DNA from: Oscillospiraceae bacterium
GTDB lineage: Bacteria; Bacillota; Clostridia; Oscillospirales; Ruminococcaceae
Direction: 5' to 3'
Assembly: GCA_021199355.1 (NCBI GenBank)
Contig: JAJQIF010000011.1
Location: forward strand, 1 to 64,000
DNA length: 64,000 bases
Made by a program: the position numbers and the translations under genes. Below the pieces are notes generated by a model that saw nothing but the letters and a program-made list of their open reading frames with translations, made no database searches and was not told the DNA's origin. Position 1 is the first letter of the stretch. Each line of letters begins with the position of its first letter. Positions 7,521 through 14,901 of the stretch are shown here, in pieces.

Positions 7521-9102
7521 GTCCGCTAAGTCCGCCAAAAACTCAAATCCGAATAAAAAGGCGCCAACCCTGCGCTCGACGATATGGCTGTATTTCTCCG
7601 TATTTACAGCCGTTATCCTTATACTCATCTGGTTGTTTCAGGTTGTCTCGCTGAGCGACTATTACGAGGTCTCTAAGAAGCGGAAGATTATCTCCTCTGC
7701 GGCTCAGATTGCGGCGGCTTTCGATTCCGAAGAGCTTGACTCCTCGGACGAGCTTATCGAAGAGCTTGCCTATGACAACGGCATGGCAATCATCATCACC
7801 GACTGGGCGGGAAACGTCGTCGTTCAGAGCGACTATATGGGTTCGTCGGTTCTTGCGAGCAGCACTAACATCCTTCTGTTCCAGTACCGCAACGAGCTCC
7901 TCAATTCCGATTCGCAGAAAATCATCATCACGAACAACAACGAGCGCTTCGGCACCACCGAGCTTATCTACGGCGAGGTGCTCGAGAAGCCCGCAGTCGG
8001 TTCGAGCGGCTATCTCCTCTTTATAAACGCATCATTGGAGCCGATAAACTCGACCGTCGAAATCATAAAGGAGCAGTTCGTAATCATCGCCCTCGTCACT
8101 TTCGTCATCGCGCTTATCATCACCCTTATGCTCTCGTCAAGGCTTTCGCGACCGTTCACGAATATAACGGCTCTTGCTCATCGCCTTGCGGCGGGAGATT
8201 ATAGCGTCCGCTTCCCCGAGGGCTCCTATGCCGAGGTCAACGAGCTTGCGGAAACGCTGAACTATGCGGCGTCCGAGATGTCGAAGACTGAAGAGCTCCG
8301 AAACGATCTGATTGCAAACGTCTCGCACGACTTGAGAACGCCCCTCACGATGATAAAGGCTTATGCCGAGATGATTCGGGACCTTTCGGGCGACAACCCC
8401 GAGAAGCGCGAGGAGCACCTGAACGTAATTATCGAGGAAACCGACCGTCTTTCCCTCCTTGTTTCATCACTCATGGAGCTCTCGAAGCTCCAGAGCGGAA
8501 GCGCAAGCGTCAACCGCACCGAATTTTCTTCGAAGGACTTTTTGGACGAGATACTTTCGAAGTATCAGATATTCTCCGAAAAGCAGGGCTTCGAATTCGT
8601 CTTCGAAGAGGACGAGGACGTCACCCTCTGGGGCGACCGGGAGAAGCTCGGGCAGGTTATGTATAACTTCATCAACAACGCCGTCAACTACTCGGGCGAC
8701 TCGAAGAAGATTATCATCCGCCAGATAAATCAGCCGGAGACCGTCAGAATTGAGGTTCAGGACTTCGGCGTCGGAATCGAGAAGGACAAGCTCTCAAAGG
8801 TCTTCGACCGCTACTATCGCGGCGAGCGCACCAAGCGGGACGTTATCGGAACGGGTTTGGGGCTCTCGATTGTAAAGGAAATCCTCGAGCTCCACGGCTA
8901 CCGCTTCGGAGTTTCGAGCGAAGTCGGCAAGGGCTCAACCTTCTGGTTTGAGATAAAGCGCACAGAGCCGTTGAAGCAACAAAAGTCGGAGCCGAAGAAG
9001 CCTCAGAAAGAGCCTATGCCTCAAGAGTCTAAGCCTCAGAAAGAGCCTAAGCCTCAGAAAGAGTCTAAGAATGAAGACACAGACGCAGGCAAGACTGATT
9101 GA
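7483..9102 (+). CDS. Membrane sensor histidine kinase
   Basis: 539 residues from a TTG start inside the regulator gene; no ATG or GTG is available before the first membrane segment. Two membrane segments (about 33-53 and 195-215) flank an extracytoplasmic sensor of about 140 residues. Then come HAMP, the dimerisation domain with the phospho-histidine in NVSHDLRTPLTMI (about 283), and the ATP-binding domain with NFINNAVNYSG, DFGVGIEKD and GTGLGLSIVKEI. The last 45 residues are a charged tail built from repeats of KPQKEP/KPQKES, unusual after a kinase core. The 3' end overlaps the next gene by 32 nt. The signal sensed is unknown. Confidence 0.94.
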   Translation: MTTSTREAKATTKSAKSAKNSNPNKKAPTLRSTIWLYFSVFTAVILILIWLFQVVSLSDYYEVSKKRKIISSAAQIAAAFDSEELDSSDELIEELAYDNGMAIIITDWAGNVVVQSDYMGSSVLASSTNILLFQYRNELLNSDSQKIIITNNNERFGTTELIYGEVLEKPAVGSSGYLLFINASLEPINSTVEIIKEQFVIIALVTFVIALIITLMLSSRLSRPFTNITALAHRLAAGDYSVRFPEGSYAEVNELAETLNYAASEMSKTEELRNDLIANVSHDLRTPLTMIKAYAEMIRDLSGDNPEKREEHLNVIIEETDRLSLLVSSLMELSKLQSGSASVNRTEFSSKDFLDEILSKYQIFSEKQGFEFVFEEDEDVTLWGDREKLGQVMYNFINNAVNYSGDSKKIIIRQINQPETVRIEVQDFGVGIEKDKLSKVFDRYYRGERTKRDVIGTGLGLSIVKEILELHGYRFGVSSEVGKGSTFWFEIKRTEPLKQQKSEPKKPQKEPMPQESKPQKEPKPQKESKNEDTDAGKTD

Positions 9103-9670
9103 GCTGATACTCTCGGAGGGTGCGATGTCCCGCTCGGAGATGTCGCGCCGTCTCGGAATTTCGAATTCTCTTGTGACCGAGGCGACAGCCCCGCTTATCG
9201 AACGGGGAATCCTGCGGGAGTGCGGCTATAAGAACACCCCCGGCAAGGGCAGGCGCAATCAGCTTCTGGATGTTGACATCTCCTGCGGCTTCGCCCTCGG
9301 GATGGGGCTTTATGAGAAGACGCTGAGCATCGGGCTTTGCACCCTCAAGGGCGACACCCTCTCCCACAGAATAATCACGCTCCCCGAAAATGCCGACGGC
9401 GAGTATATCATGAAAACCGGAAAAGCCACCGCAGAGGAAATCCTTGGGGACTGCTGTGTCGGCGAGGAAAAGCTCTTCGGAGTCGGCTTCTGCATGACTG
9501 AAAGCGATTTTGAGAAGCTCGGAATTTCGGAAACGCATTTCGGCAACATGCCGACTGTGTTCGAGCCAGCCGACCGGATTATCGAATATTCGGAAAGCAC
9601 CGGCATGCCGGTGAACCCCGAAGGGATGTATGTCTTCGGGTGCGCCGGAGTGGTACGAAAATTATTTTAA
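9071..9670 (+). CDS. Short ROK/NagC-type regulator (HTH plus partial ROK domain)
   Basis: 199 residues. Residues 5-65 form a MarR/ROK-type winged helix (LIELILSEGAMSRSEMSRRL, then VTEATAPLIERGILRE). Residues 70-130 resemble the first strands of a ROK ATPase-like domain (LDVDISCGFALGMGLYEKTL). Typical ROK repressors have about 380-400 residues, so most of the sugar-binding/kinase half is missing. It may be a shortened functional regulator or a decayed gene. It begins inside the 3' end of the histidine kinase gene in another frame and stops just before the rpmG promoter. The frame is clean to its stop, with no sign of the lost part downstream. Confidence 0.65.
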   Translation: MKTQTQARLIELILSEGAMSRSEMSRRLGISNSLVTEATAPLIERGILRECGYKNTPGKGRRNQLLDVDISCGFALGMGLYEKTLSIGLCTLKGDTLSHRIITLPENADGEYIMKTGKATAEEILGDCCVGEEKLFGVGFCMTESDFEKLGISETHFGNMPTVFEPADRIIEYSESTGMPVNPEGMYVFGCAGVVRKLF

Positions 9671-9678
9671 AAAAACAC

Positions 9679-9707
9679 TTGACAACCCGCGAAGGATATG
9701 GTATCAT
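9679..9707 (+). promoter_or_regulatory. Promoter of rpmG-secE-nusG
   Basis: TTGACA (9679-9684), 17-bp spacer, TATCAT (9702-9707), giving a leader of roughly 135 nt. A GCGGGG followed by seven T near 9722-9737 lies early in the leader and might cause pausing. Confidence 0.75.
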
Positions 9708-9847
9708 GATTCTACCTCTTTGCGGGGTCTTTTTTTGGTGTGCATTTTTGTGCGCCTTGGGCTTCCCGCAGACAGAGGGAGGCAAACACTTGCGGAAGGG
9801 GGCAATCCCCGAAACCGCAGGAAAAATTCTTAGGAGGTGCCGAAAAA

Positions 9848-9997
9848 ATGAGAAACAACGTGATTCTTGCCTGCACCGAGTGCAAGCAGAGAAACTACAC
9901 CACAAAGAAAAACAAGAAGAACGATCCCGACAGACTTGAAATGAACAAGTATTGCAAGCACTGCAGGAAGCACACTCTTCACAGAGAGACCAAGTAA
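9848..9997 (+). CDS. rpmG: 50S ribosomal protein L33
   Basis: 49 residues from the ATG preceded by AGGAGGTG. Four cysteines in two pairs (CTEC, CKHC) mark the zinc-binding, C+ form of L33. It is first in the rpmG-secE-nusG group typical of Firmicutes, with secE starting 12 bp later. Confidence 0.95.
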   Translation: MRNNVILACTECKQRNYTTKKNKKNDPDRLEMNKYCKHCRKHTLHRETK

Positions 9998-10009
9998 GGA
10001 GGACCCGGC

Positions 10010-10246
10010 ATGGCAGACGAAAACGTCAAGGTCGAGAAAAAGACCAAGAAGAAGGCTAAGAAGCCGAACAGGCTTGTCAAGTATGTCAGAGATCTCATTT
10101 CCGAAGTAAAGAAGGTTGTATGGCCTTCCCGCAAGCAGGTCCTGAACAACACCGGTGTTGTATTGGCAGTGTGCATTATCAGCGGCGCGGCTCTGTTCGC
10201 AGTCGACTCGATATTCGGACTTCTTTTGCAGCTCGTCACGGGCTGA
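10010..10246 (+). CDS. secE: Preprotein translocase subunit SecE
   Basis: 78 residues: a lysine-rich N-terminus, the conserved amphipathic block YVRDLISEVKKVVWPSRKQV and one membrane helix (about 50-74). This is the short single-span SecE form. It clamps SecY in the membrane channel for protein export. It lies 12 bp before nusG. Confidence 0.95.
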   Translation: MADENVKVEKKTKKKAKKPNRLVKYVRDLISEVKKVVWPSRKQVLNNTGVVLAVCIISGAALFAVDSIFGLLLQLVTG

Positions 10247-10258
10247 TAGGAGATTAAT

Positions 10259-10822
10259 ATGGAAGATAACGCTCAGGCGAAATGGTATGTTGCTCACACC
10301 TATTCCGGATATGAGAACAAGGTAAAACAGAATATTGAAAAGGTTGTTGAGAACCGCAGACTTCAGGACATGATTCAGGAGGTCCGCATTCCGCTTGAAA
10401 CCACCGAAGAGACCGAAGCTCCCGTAGAGGAAGAAGAGGGCGGAAGAAAGCGCAAGAAGGAAGACAATAAGCTCTTCCCAAGCTATGTCCTCATCAAAAT
10501 GGTGATGACCGACGACACATGGTATATCGTCCGCAACACCAGAGGAGTCACGGGCTTTGTAGGTCCCGGCTCGAAGCCGGTTCCGCTTTCCGACAAGGAA
10601 GTTGCGGCTTTGGGCGTTGATTTCAAGAAGGTCTCCGAGGCGACCGTCGGCTTCAAGGTCGGCGACACCATCACCGTCACAGGCGGTCCCTTCAACGGAT
10701 GGCTCGGCTCGGTTACGGCTATTGACATGGACAACCAGACGGCGGATATCGTCGTTTCGATGTTCGGTCGTGAGACACCGGCGACCATCGCAATTTCTCA
10801 GCTCAAGAAGTTAGAGGATTAA
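10259..10822 (+). CDS. nusG: Transcription elongation/antitermination factor NusG
   Basis: 187 residues. The N-terminal NGN domain begins KWYVAHTYSGYENKVKQNIE and contains FPSYVLIKMVMTDDTWYIVR. An acidic-basic insertion (about 45-74, EEEEGGRKRKKEDNK) interrupts it, a variation seen in clostridial NusG. The C-terminal KOW domain holds VGDTITVTGGPFNGWLGSV. It binds RNA polymerase and links it to Rho or ribosomes. The gene is followed by rplK after a 166-bp spacer. Confidence 0.96.
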   Translation: MEDNAQAKWYVAHTYSGYENKVKQNIEKVVENRRLQDMIQEVRIPLETTEETEAPVEEEEGGRKRKKEDNKLFPSYVLIKMVMTDDTWYIVRNTRGVTGFVGPGSKPVPLSDKEVAALGVDFKKVSEATVGFKVGDTITVTGGPFNGWLGSVTAIDMDNQTADIVVSMFGRETPATIAISQLKKLED

Positions 10823-10988
10823 GAAACAAAATTCAGTGGGAGAGCATTATAGATTGCTCGCCTAATAGATGAACGGGTGTTGTGCAAACAATTTGCAAGC
10901 AAATTGGAAAATAGCTTCGCTATTTTCGGTTCTGTGTTTGTTTATTGTAACCTGTTTACCTATCACCACAAAATTGGAGGAAATTATT

Positions 10989-11414
10989 ATGGCACAGAAA
11001 GTTACAGGAATTATCAAGCTTCAGATTCCCGCCGGCAAGGCAACCCCTGCACCGCCGGTTGGTCCTGCGCTCGGTCAGCACGGCGTAAACATCATGGCGT
11101 TCACCAAGGACTTCAACGAAAGAACCAAGAACGACATGGGTCTTATCATCCCGGTTGTCATCACCGTTTACTCCGACCGTTCGTTCACATTCATCACCAA
11201 GACTCCGCCGGCAGCCGTTCTTATAAAGAAGGCTTGCGGAATCGAGACCGCTTCGGGTACACCTAACAAGACCAAGGTTGCAACCATCACCAAGGATCAG
11301 GTAAGAGCTATCGCCGAGCAGAAGATGCCCGACCTCAACGCCGCTTCCGTAGAAGCCGCTATGAGCATGATTGCAGGAACCGCCAGATCAATGGGAGTAG
11401 TAGTTGCCGACTAA
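10989..11414 (+). CDS. rplK: 50S ribosomal protein L11
   Basis: 141 residues from the ATG with GGAGG upstream; a longer in-frame extension lacks an RBS. Motifs are [22 protein letters not shown] at the N-terminus and the rRNA-binding C-terminal domain ending in [13 protein letters not shown]. It binds 23S rRNA at the GTPase centre. The upstream spacer holds GTGGGAG (about 10836), also seen before rplA. Confidence 0.96.
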   Translation: MAQKVTGIIKLQIPAGKATPAPPVGPALGQHGVNIMAFTKDFNERTKNDMGLIIPVVITVYSDRSFTFITKTPPAAVLIKKACGIETASGTPNKTKVATITKDQVRAIAEQKMPDLNAASVEAAMSMIAGTARSMGVVVAD

Positions 11415-11461
11415 ACGTCGCTAACTACTGTGTGCAAAGTTTGAACGAACTATAACAAATA

Positions 11462-11495
11462 AGTGGGAGGAATTACCCTTTTCCGCTAAACCACT
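11462..11495 (+). promoter_or_regulatory. Candidate L1-binding mRNA leader hairpin before rplA
   Basis: AGTGG (11462-11466) pairs with CCACT (11491-11495) around GAGGAATTACCC and TTCCGCTAAA. L1 is known to repress its own operon by binding a 23S-like mRNA site in the leader. The GTGGGAGG...CGCTAAACCAC arrangement resembles leaders I recall before rplA in Firmicutes. The function is inferred. Confidence 0.45.
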
Positions 11496-11519
11496 ATTCT
11501 AATGAAGGAGTAAATTTAC

Positions 11520-12215
11520 ATGAGACACGGAAAGAAATATGTCGATTCGTTAAAGACTATAGACAAAACAAAGGCTTATGACGTCAAGGAGGCTGTTGCA
11601 CTTTCGAGCTCGAATGCAAAGGCTAAGTTTGACGAGACCATCGAAGTACACATCCGCTTGGGCGTTGACTCCCGTCACGCAGACCAGCAGGTAAGAGGTG
11701 CGGTTATCCTTCCTCACGGAACAGGTAAGACCGTCAGAACCCTCGTCTTCTGCAAGGAGGATAAGTACGAAGCCGCCAAGGCAGCAGGAGCTGATTATGT
11801 CGGCGGCATCGAGTATGTCGACAAGATCATGAAGGAAAACTGGTTCGACTTCGACGTCGTTATCGCTTCTCCCGACATGATGGGCGTTGTAGGACGCCTC
11901 GGTAAGGTCCTCGGTCCTAAGGGACTCATGCCTAACCCGAAGTCCGGCACCGTTTCGCCCGACGTTGCAAAGGCTGTTGCAGAGGCTAAGGCTGGTAAGA
12001 TTGAGTATCGTCTCGACAAGACCAACATCATCCACTGCCCCATCGGCAAGGCTTCCTTCGGTGAGGAAAAGCTCGCCGAGAACTTCGAGACCCTTCTTGA
12101 AGCAATCGTAAAGGCTAAGCCCGCCGCCGCTAAAGGTCAGTACCTCAAGAGCGTCGTAGTAGCATCCACCATGGGTGTCGGCGTCAAGGTCAATACGGCT
12201 AAGTATGGGGTATAA
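11520..12215 (+). CDS. rplA: 50S ribosomal protein L1
   Basis: 231 residues, full family length. Conserved blocks include [12 protein letters not shown] at the start, [12 protein letters not shown], the [15 protein letters not shown] motif and [19 protein letters not shown]. It binds the L1 stalk of 23S rRNA and is expected to autoregulate rplK-rplA. A block of palindromic repeats separates it from the rplJ promoter. Confidence 0.97.
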   Translation: MRHGKKYVDSLKTIDKTKAYDVKEAVALSSSNAKAKFDETIEVHIRLGVDSRHADQQVRGAVILPHGTGKTVRTLVFCKEDKYEAAKAAGADYVGGIEYVDKIMKENWFDFDVVIASPDMMGVVGRLGKVLGPKGLMPNPKSGTVSPDVAKAVAEAKAGKIEYRLDKTNIIHCPIGKASFGEEKLAENFETLLEAIVKAKPAAAKGQYLKSVVVASTMGVGVKVNTAKYGV

Positions 12216-12225
12216 TTAGTCGGTT

Positions 12226-12471
12226 ACGACGACTTCGTCGTCTCCGCCGACGCGATTTCAGGCTTCGCCTGAAATCGCACCCCTCAGTCAGCTGCTTCGC
12301 AGCTGCCAGCTCCCCTTTCAGGGGAGCCTATAACTGCACTCTCACAAGCGCTTGTCCAGAGGCAGTTAAAGCCTCCCCCGAAGGGGGAGGGGGACCGCCG
12401 CCGAAGGCGGTGGTGGAGGGGTGCTATTTCCGGCAACGCCGGAAATAGCAATTTCGGCGACAGCCGAAATT
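12226..12471. repeat. Palindromic repeat block (family 1, copy 1) with nested hairpins
   Basis: The core (12279-12422) is a two-arm element: ACCCCTCAG...CTCCCCTTTCAGGGGAGCC on the left and a related inverted arm ending GGTGGAGGGGT on the right. Each arm holds two small hairpins. Outside it sit paired hairpins: 12252-12278 (GCGATTTCAGGC stem) and 12423-12449 (GCTATTTCCGGC stem), which resemble each other, then 12226-12241 and 12450-12471. Related arms occur at 49115 and 56521. It lies between rplA and the rplJ promoter and holds no gene. No transposase is seen; a MITE- or REP-like element is likely. Confidence 0.8.
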
Positions 12472-12487
12472 AAATTGTCCATCGCTC

Positions 12488-12516
12488 TTGACAAAATTCA
12501 AGGGATATGGTATAAA
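12488..12516 (+). promoter_or_regulatory. Promoter of rplJ-rplL
   Basis: TTGACA (12488-12493), 17-bp spacer, TATAAA (12511-12516). The leader runs from about 12523 to 12690 and contains the L10 leader and an attenuator. Confidence 0.8.
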
Positions 12517-12527
12517 TAATATGCTTC

Positions 12528-12600
12528 GTTTCTAAAGACAGCCGGTATTACTCGCAACAAGTTGCGAGATGTAAATCCTGCCGAGGAAAAGAGTAGTTTT
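12528..12600 (+). promoter_or_regulatory. Ribosomal protein L10 leader
   Basis: The leader contains TAAAGACAGCCGGTATTACT, a variable hairpin (CTCGCAAC/GTTGCGAG) and AAATCCTGCCGAGG, matching the Firmicutes L10 leader (Rfam L10_leader). L10(L12)4 binds this kinked RNA and promotes termination at the downstream hairpin, holding rplJL expression in balance. Confidence 0.8.
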
Positions 12601-12610
12601 ATGATTCTAC

Positions 12611-12647
12611 GTCCTTTTCCCGACCTGTCGGGAGAAGGACTTTTCTT
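12611..12647 (+). terminator. Attenuator of the rplJL leader
   Basis: A long stem, GTCCTTTTCCCGAC / GTCGGGAGAAGGAC (12611-12624 with 12627-12640), is followed by TTTTCTT. Its place directly after the L10 leader fits the known attenuation mechanism. Confidence 0.8.
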
Positions 12648-12690
12648 ATAGGACCGGGGCATCCACTAAATTCATAAAGAGGTGAAATCA

Positions 12691-13194
12691 ATGCCCAACG
12701 CAAATGTTCTTAGCGCCAAGAAGGCTAAGGTCGCTGGAATCAGCGAGATGCTCAAGAACTCCAAGGCAGGCGTTCTTGTCAGCTACAGCGGTATCACCGT
12801 TGAAGAGGACACCGCCCTCAGAAAAGAGCTTCGTGAAGCAGGTGTCAAGTACACCGTCGAGAAGAACACTCTTCTCAGATTCGCAATGCAGGATTCCGGC
12901 TATGACGCTTTGACTGACGTCCTTTCCGGCACCACAGCAATCGCAGTTTCCGCTGACGACGAAACCGCCGCCGCAAGAATCCTCGGCAAGTACGCCGAAG
13001 AGCACGAAAACTTCAAGCTCAAGGCCGGCTTCATCGGCTCCGAAATCTATGATGCTGACGGAGTTATGGCTCTTTCGAAGATTCCTTCAAGAGATGTACT
13101 TCTCAGCCAGCTCGTCGGTTCTCTTCAGGGTCCCATGCAGAAGCTTGCGGCAACGCTTCAGGCTTTGGCAGACAAGCAGGAGGAAGCGGCTTAA
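12691..13194 (+). CDS. rplJ: 50S ribosomal protein L10
   Basis: 167 residues from the ATG with AGAGGTG upstream; a GTG nine bases earlier is part of that RBS and is rejected. Conserved features are the N-terminal RNA-binding domain with VSYSGITVEEDTALRKELRE, and the C-terminal helix (LVGSLQGPMQKLAATLQALAD) that carries L7/L12 dimers. It forms the ribosomal stalk base and represses its own operon through the leader. Confidence 0.97.
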   Translation: MPNANVLSAKKAKVAGISEMLKNSKAGVLVSYSGITVEEDTALRKELREAGVKYTVEKNTLLRFAMQDSGYDALTDVLSGTTAIAVSADDETAAARILGKYAEEHENFKLKAGFIGSEIYDADGVMALSKIPSRDVLLSQLVGSLQGPMQKLAATLQALADKQEEAA

Positions 13195-13255
13195 TCAAAG
13201 CTTCGCAATCCTCACCAACAATTTTGATTATTACATTTAAAGGAGATTTACTAAA

Positions 13256-13627
13256 ATGGCTTCAGAGAAAATTTTAAAGTTTGTAGAAGACGTCAAGGGT
13301 CTTTCCGTATTGGAACTCAAGGAACTCATTGACACAATCCAGGAAGAATTCGGCGTTACCGCCGCAGTTGCCGCTGCTCCCGCTGCAGGTGCTGCCGCTG
13401 CTGCTCCCGCTGAGCAGACCGAATTCACCGTTGTCCTCGCTTCCTTTAACGACGCTAAGATGCCCGTTATCAAGGCTGTCAAGGATATCCTCGGCTTGGG
13501 TCTTAAGGAGTCCAAGGAATTCGTCGAAGGCGCTCCGAAGAACGTCAAGGAAGGCGTTTCCAAGGCAGAGGCTGACGAACTCAAGGCTAAGCTCGAAGAG
13601 GCTGGCGCTACTGTTGAGATCAAGTAA
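13256..13627 (+). CDS. rplL: 50S ribosomal protein L7/L12
   Basis: 123 residues. The N-terminal dimerisation domain (1-35) is joined by an alanine-rich hinge (about 38-55) to the C-terminal factor-binding domain with [15 protein letters not shown] and [14 protein letters not shown]. Standard length. It is the stalk protein that recruits translation GTPases. A strong terminator follows. Confidence 0.97.
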   Translation: MASEKILKFVEDVKGLSVLELKELIDTIQEEFGVTAAVAAAPAAGAAAAAPAEQTEFTVVLASFNDAKMPVIKAVKDILGLGLKESKEFVEGAPKNVKEGVSKAEADELKAKLEEAGATVEIK

Positions 13628-13644
13628 TAGGCGAAGCCTATTAG

Positions 13645-13676
13645 AAAAATCCGTCCCAAACGGGACGGATTTTTTT
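13645..13676 (+). terminator. Terminator of the rplJL operon
   Basis: Perfect 9-bp stem ATCCGTCCC / GGGACGGAT with loop AAAC, flanked by A and T runs (TTTTTT). It may also act on minus-strand spo0A transcripts. Confidence 0.92.
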
Positions 13677-13748
13677 GTAGGGGCGGATATCATCCGCCCG
13701 AAACCCTCGGCAGTGCTTTTAAGCGGGCGGATAATATCCGCCCCTACA
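13676..13748. repeat. Dispersed palindrome (family 2, copy A)
   Basis: TGTAGGGGCGGATATCATCC... and its inverted copy ending ...GGATAATATCCGCCCCTACA form 27-bp terminal arms around a 20-bp spacer; each arm is itself palindromic. Close copies are at 61592-61660 and, as a half element, at 63176-63205. It lies between the rplL terminator and the spo0A stop. Confidence 0.85.
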
Positions 13749-13754
13749 TATGCG

Positions 13755-14582
13755 TCACGCAAATTGCCTGTACCTCAATTTAATCCTATCCGCCACAAGT
13801 GCAATAAACTCCGAATTGGTCGGTTTGCCTTTGCCGGTGTTGACGGTGTAGCCGAAGAAAGAATTGAGTGTTTCGACGTCTCCCCGGTCCCACGCTATCT
13901 CGATGGCATGGCGGATGGCGCGCTCAACACGCGACGGAGTTGTTCCGAAGTCCTTCGCGACGGTCGGATACATGATTTTCGTCACGCTCTCTAACATCTG
14001 CGGGTCGCGGACCGAGTAGATAATCGCCGCCCGGAGATAGTGATAGCCCTTGATGTGCGCCGGCACGCCGAGCATGTGAATCATCTCGGTCACGACGATA
14101 TCTATCTCGACGCCGTTGGCGATTGGGCTCGCTGTGAGCTTGTTTTCGTTCTGCGAAAAAGTAATCTCGTTTGCGCCGACGACCTCGTAGCCCATCAGCT
14201 CCTTGATTCTGTCGCCGAGAACCGAATAGTCGAACGGCTTCACCATGCAGTAGCTTGCGCCCTCGCCCATCGCCTGCCTGATTGCGAACTCGTTGTCGCA
14301 CGGGGTCGCAACGACGAACATCGTCCCCGACTGCCCCGATTTCCTGAGCTTGCGCATAATCTCGACCGCATCAAGGTTCGGCATCCACATGTCCATCACC
14401 GCCACGTCGGGCGCTTCGTCCCTGATTGCCTCGAGGATGATATTCCCGTCCTTCGGGCGCATGATGCAGAAAAACCCCGCATCACGAAGTGCGGTTGCGC
14501 ACCTGATGCCATATTCCTCGCTGTCGTCGCCGATAAGTATCTTTATTTTTTTGGATTTGTCTGCAAAGTTATTTGCTGTCAT
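13755..14582 (-). CDS. spo0A: Sporulation master response regulator Spo0A
   Basis: 275 residues from the ATG at 14582 (GGAGG nine bases upstream; a TTG six bases before is less likely). The receiver has GDDSEEYG, phospho-acceptor D in VAVMDMWMPNLDA and K in MVKPFDYS. The C-terminal Spo0A domain is unmistakable: HMLGVPAHIKGYHYLRAAI, YPTVAKDFGTTPSRVERAIR and FFGYTVNTGKGKPTNSEFI. It binds 0A boxes and starts sporulation when phosphorylated. The gene is monocistronic here, convergent with rplL, and not next to spoIVB/recN as in many relatives. Confidence 0.95.
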   Translation of the reverse strand: MTANNFADKSKKIKILIGDDSEEYGIRCATALRDAGFFCIMRPKDGNIILEAIRDEAPDVAVMDMWMPNLDAVEIMRKLRKSGQSGTMFVVATPCDNEFAIRQAMGEGASYCMVKPFDYSVLGDRIKELMGYEVVGANEITFSQNENKLTASPIANGVEIDIVVTEMIHMLGVPAHIKGYHYLRAAIIYSVRDPQMLESVTKIMYPTVAKDFGTTPSRVERAIRHAIEIAWDRGDVETLNSFFGYTVNTGKGKPTNSEFIALVADRIKLRYRQFA

Positions 14583-14643
14583 CTTCAATTTTCCTCCGTT
14601 ATTGTTCTAAAGAAGACCCCGCGGAAAGCCTTAACTCTTCCAG

Positions 14644-14672
14644 ATTCTACCATATCACTTATAAAATTTCAA
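14644..14672 (-). promoter_or_regulatory. Candidate spo0A promoter
   Basis: On the minus strand, TTGAAA (14672-14667), 17-bp spacer, TAGAAT (14649-14644), about 60 bp upstream of the start. The rest of the 14583-14840 gap shows nothing else convincing. Confidence 0.6.
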
Positions 14673-14840
14673 GACTTTTCCAGCAAAATACCCGACTTAG
14701 GGCTGATTTTCGGCTGATTACACAAAAAACGGAGAAATAAACGTGTTTTCAGCGTGGGGAAACGTGTTGAAGCGCGTCGAAAAGAGGGAGTTCGTCAATC
14801 TGCACAAATTACGACGACAGTAATTGTACAATATGTCTAA

Positions 14841-14869
14841 TTGAAATCGGGACGAAAAAGTTGTATAAT
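14841..14869 (+). promoter_or_regulatory. Promoter of the orphan binding-protein gene
   Basis: TTGAAA (14841-14846), 17-bp spacer, TATAAT (14864-14869), about 30 bp before the RBS (AGGAGG) and ATG at 14902. Confidence 0.72.
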
Positions 14870-14901
14870 ATTAGAATCAAATACAATTAGGAGGACTCCT
14901 G

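Noticed and set aside
9740-9847. Longer N-terminus for rpmG
   Set aside because: L33 starts at MRNNVIL after a strong RBS; the extension covers the leader.
10869-10988. 40-residue extension of rplK
   Set aside because: No RBS at the early ATG; L11 family start and RBS are at 10989.
12216-12480. CRISPR-like or tRNA cluster suggested by many hairpins
   Set aside because: Hairpins differ in sequence, spacing is uneven, there are no unique spacers, and no tRNA cloverleaf or CCA-type end is seen.
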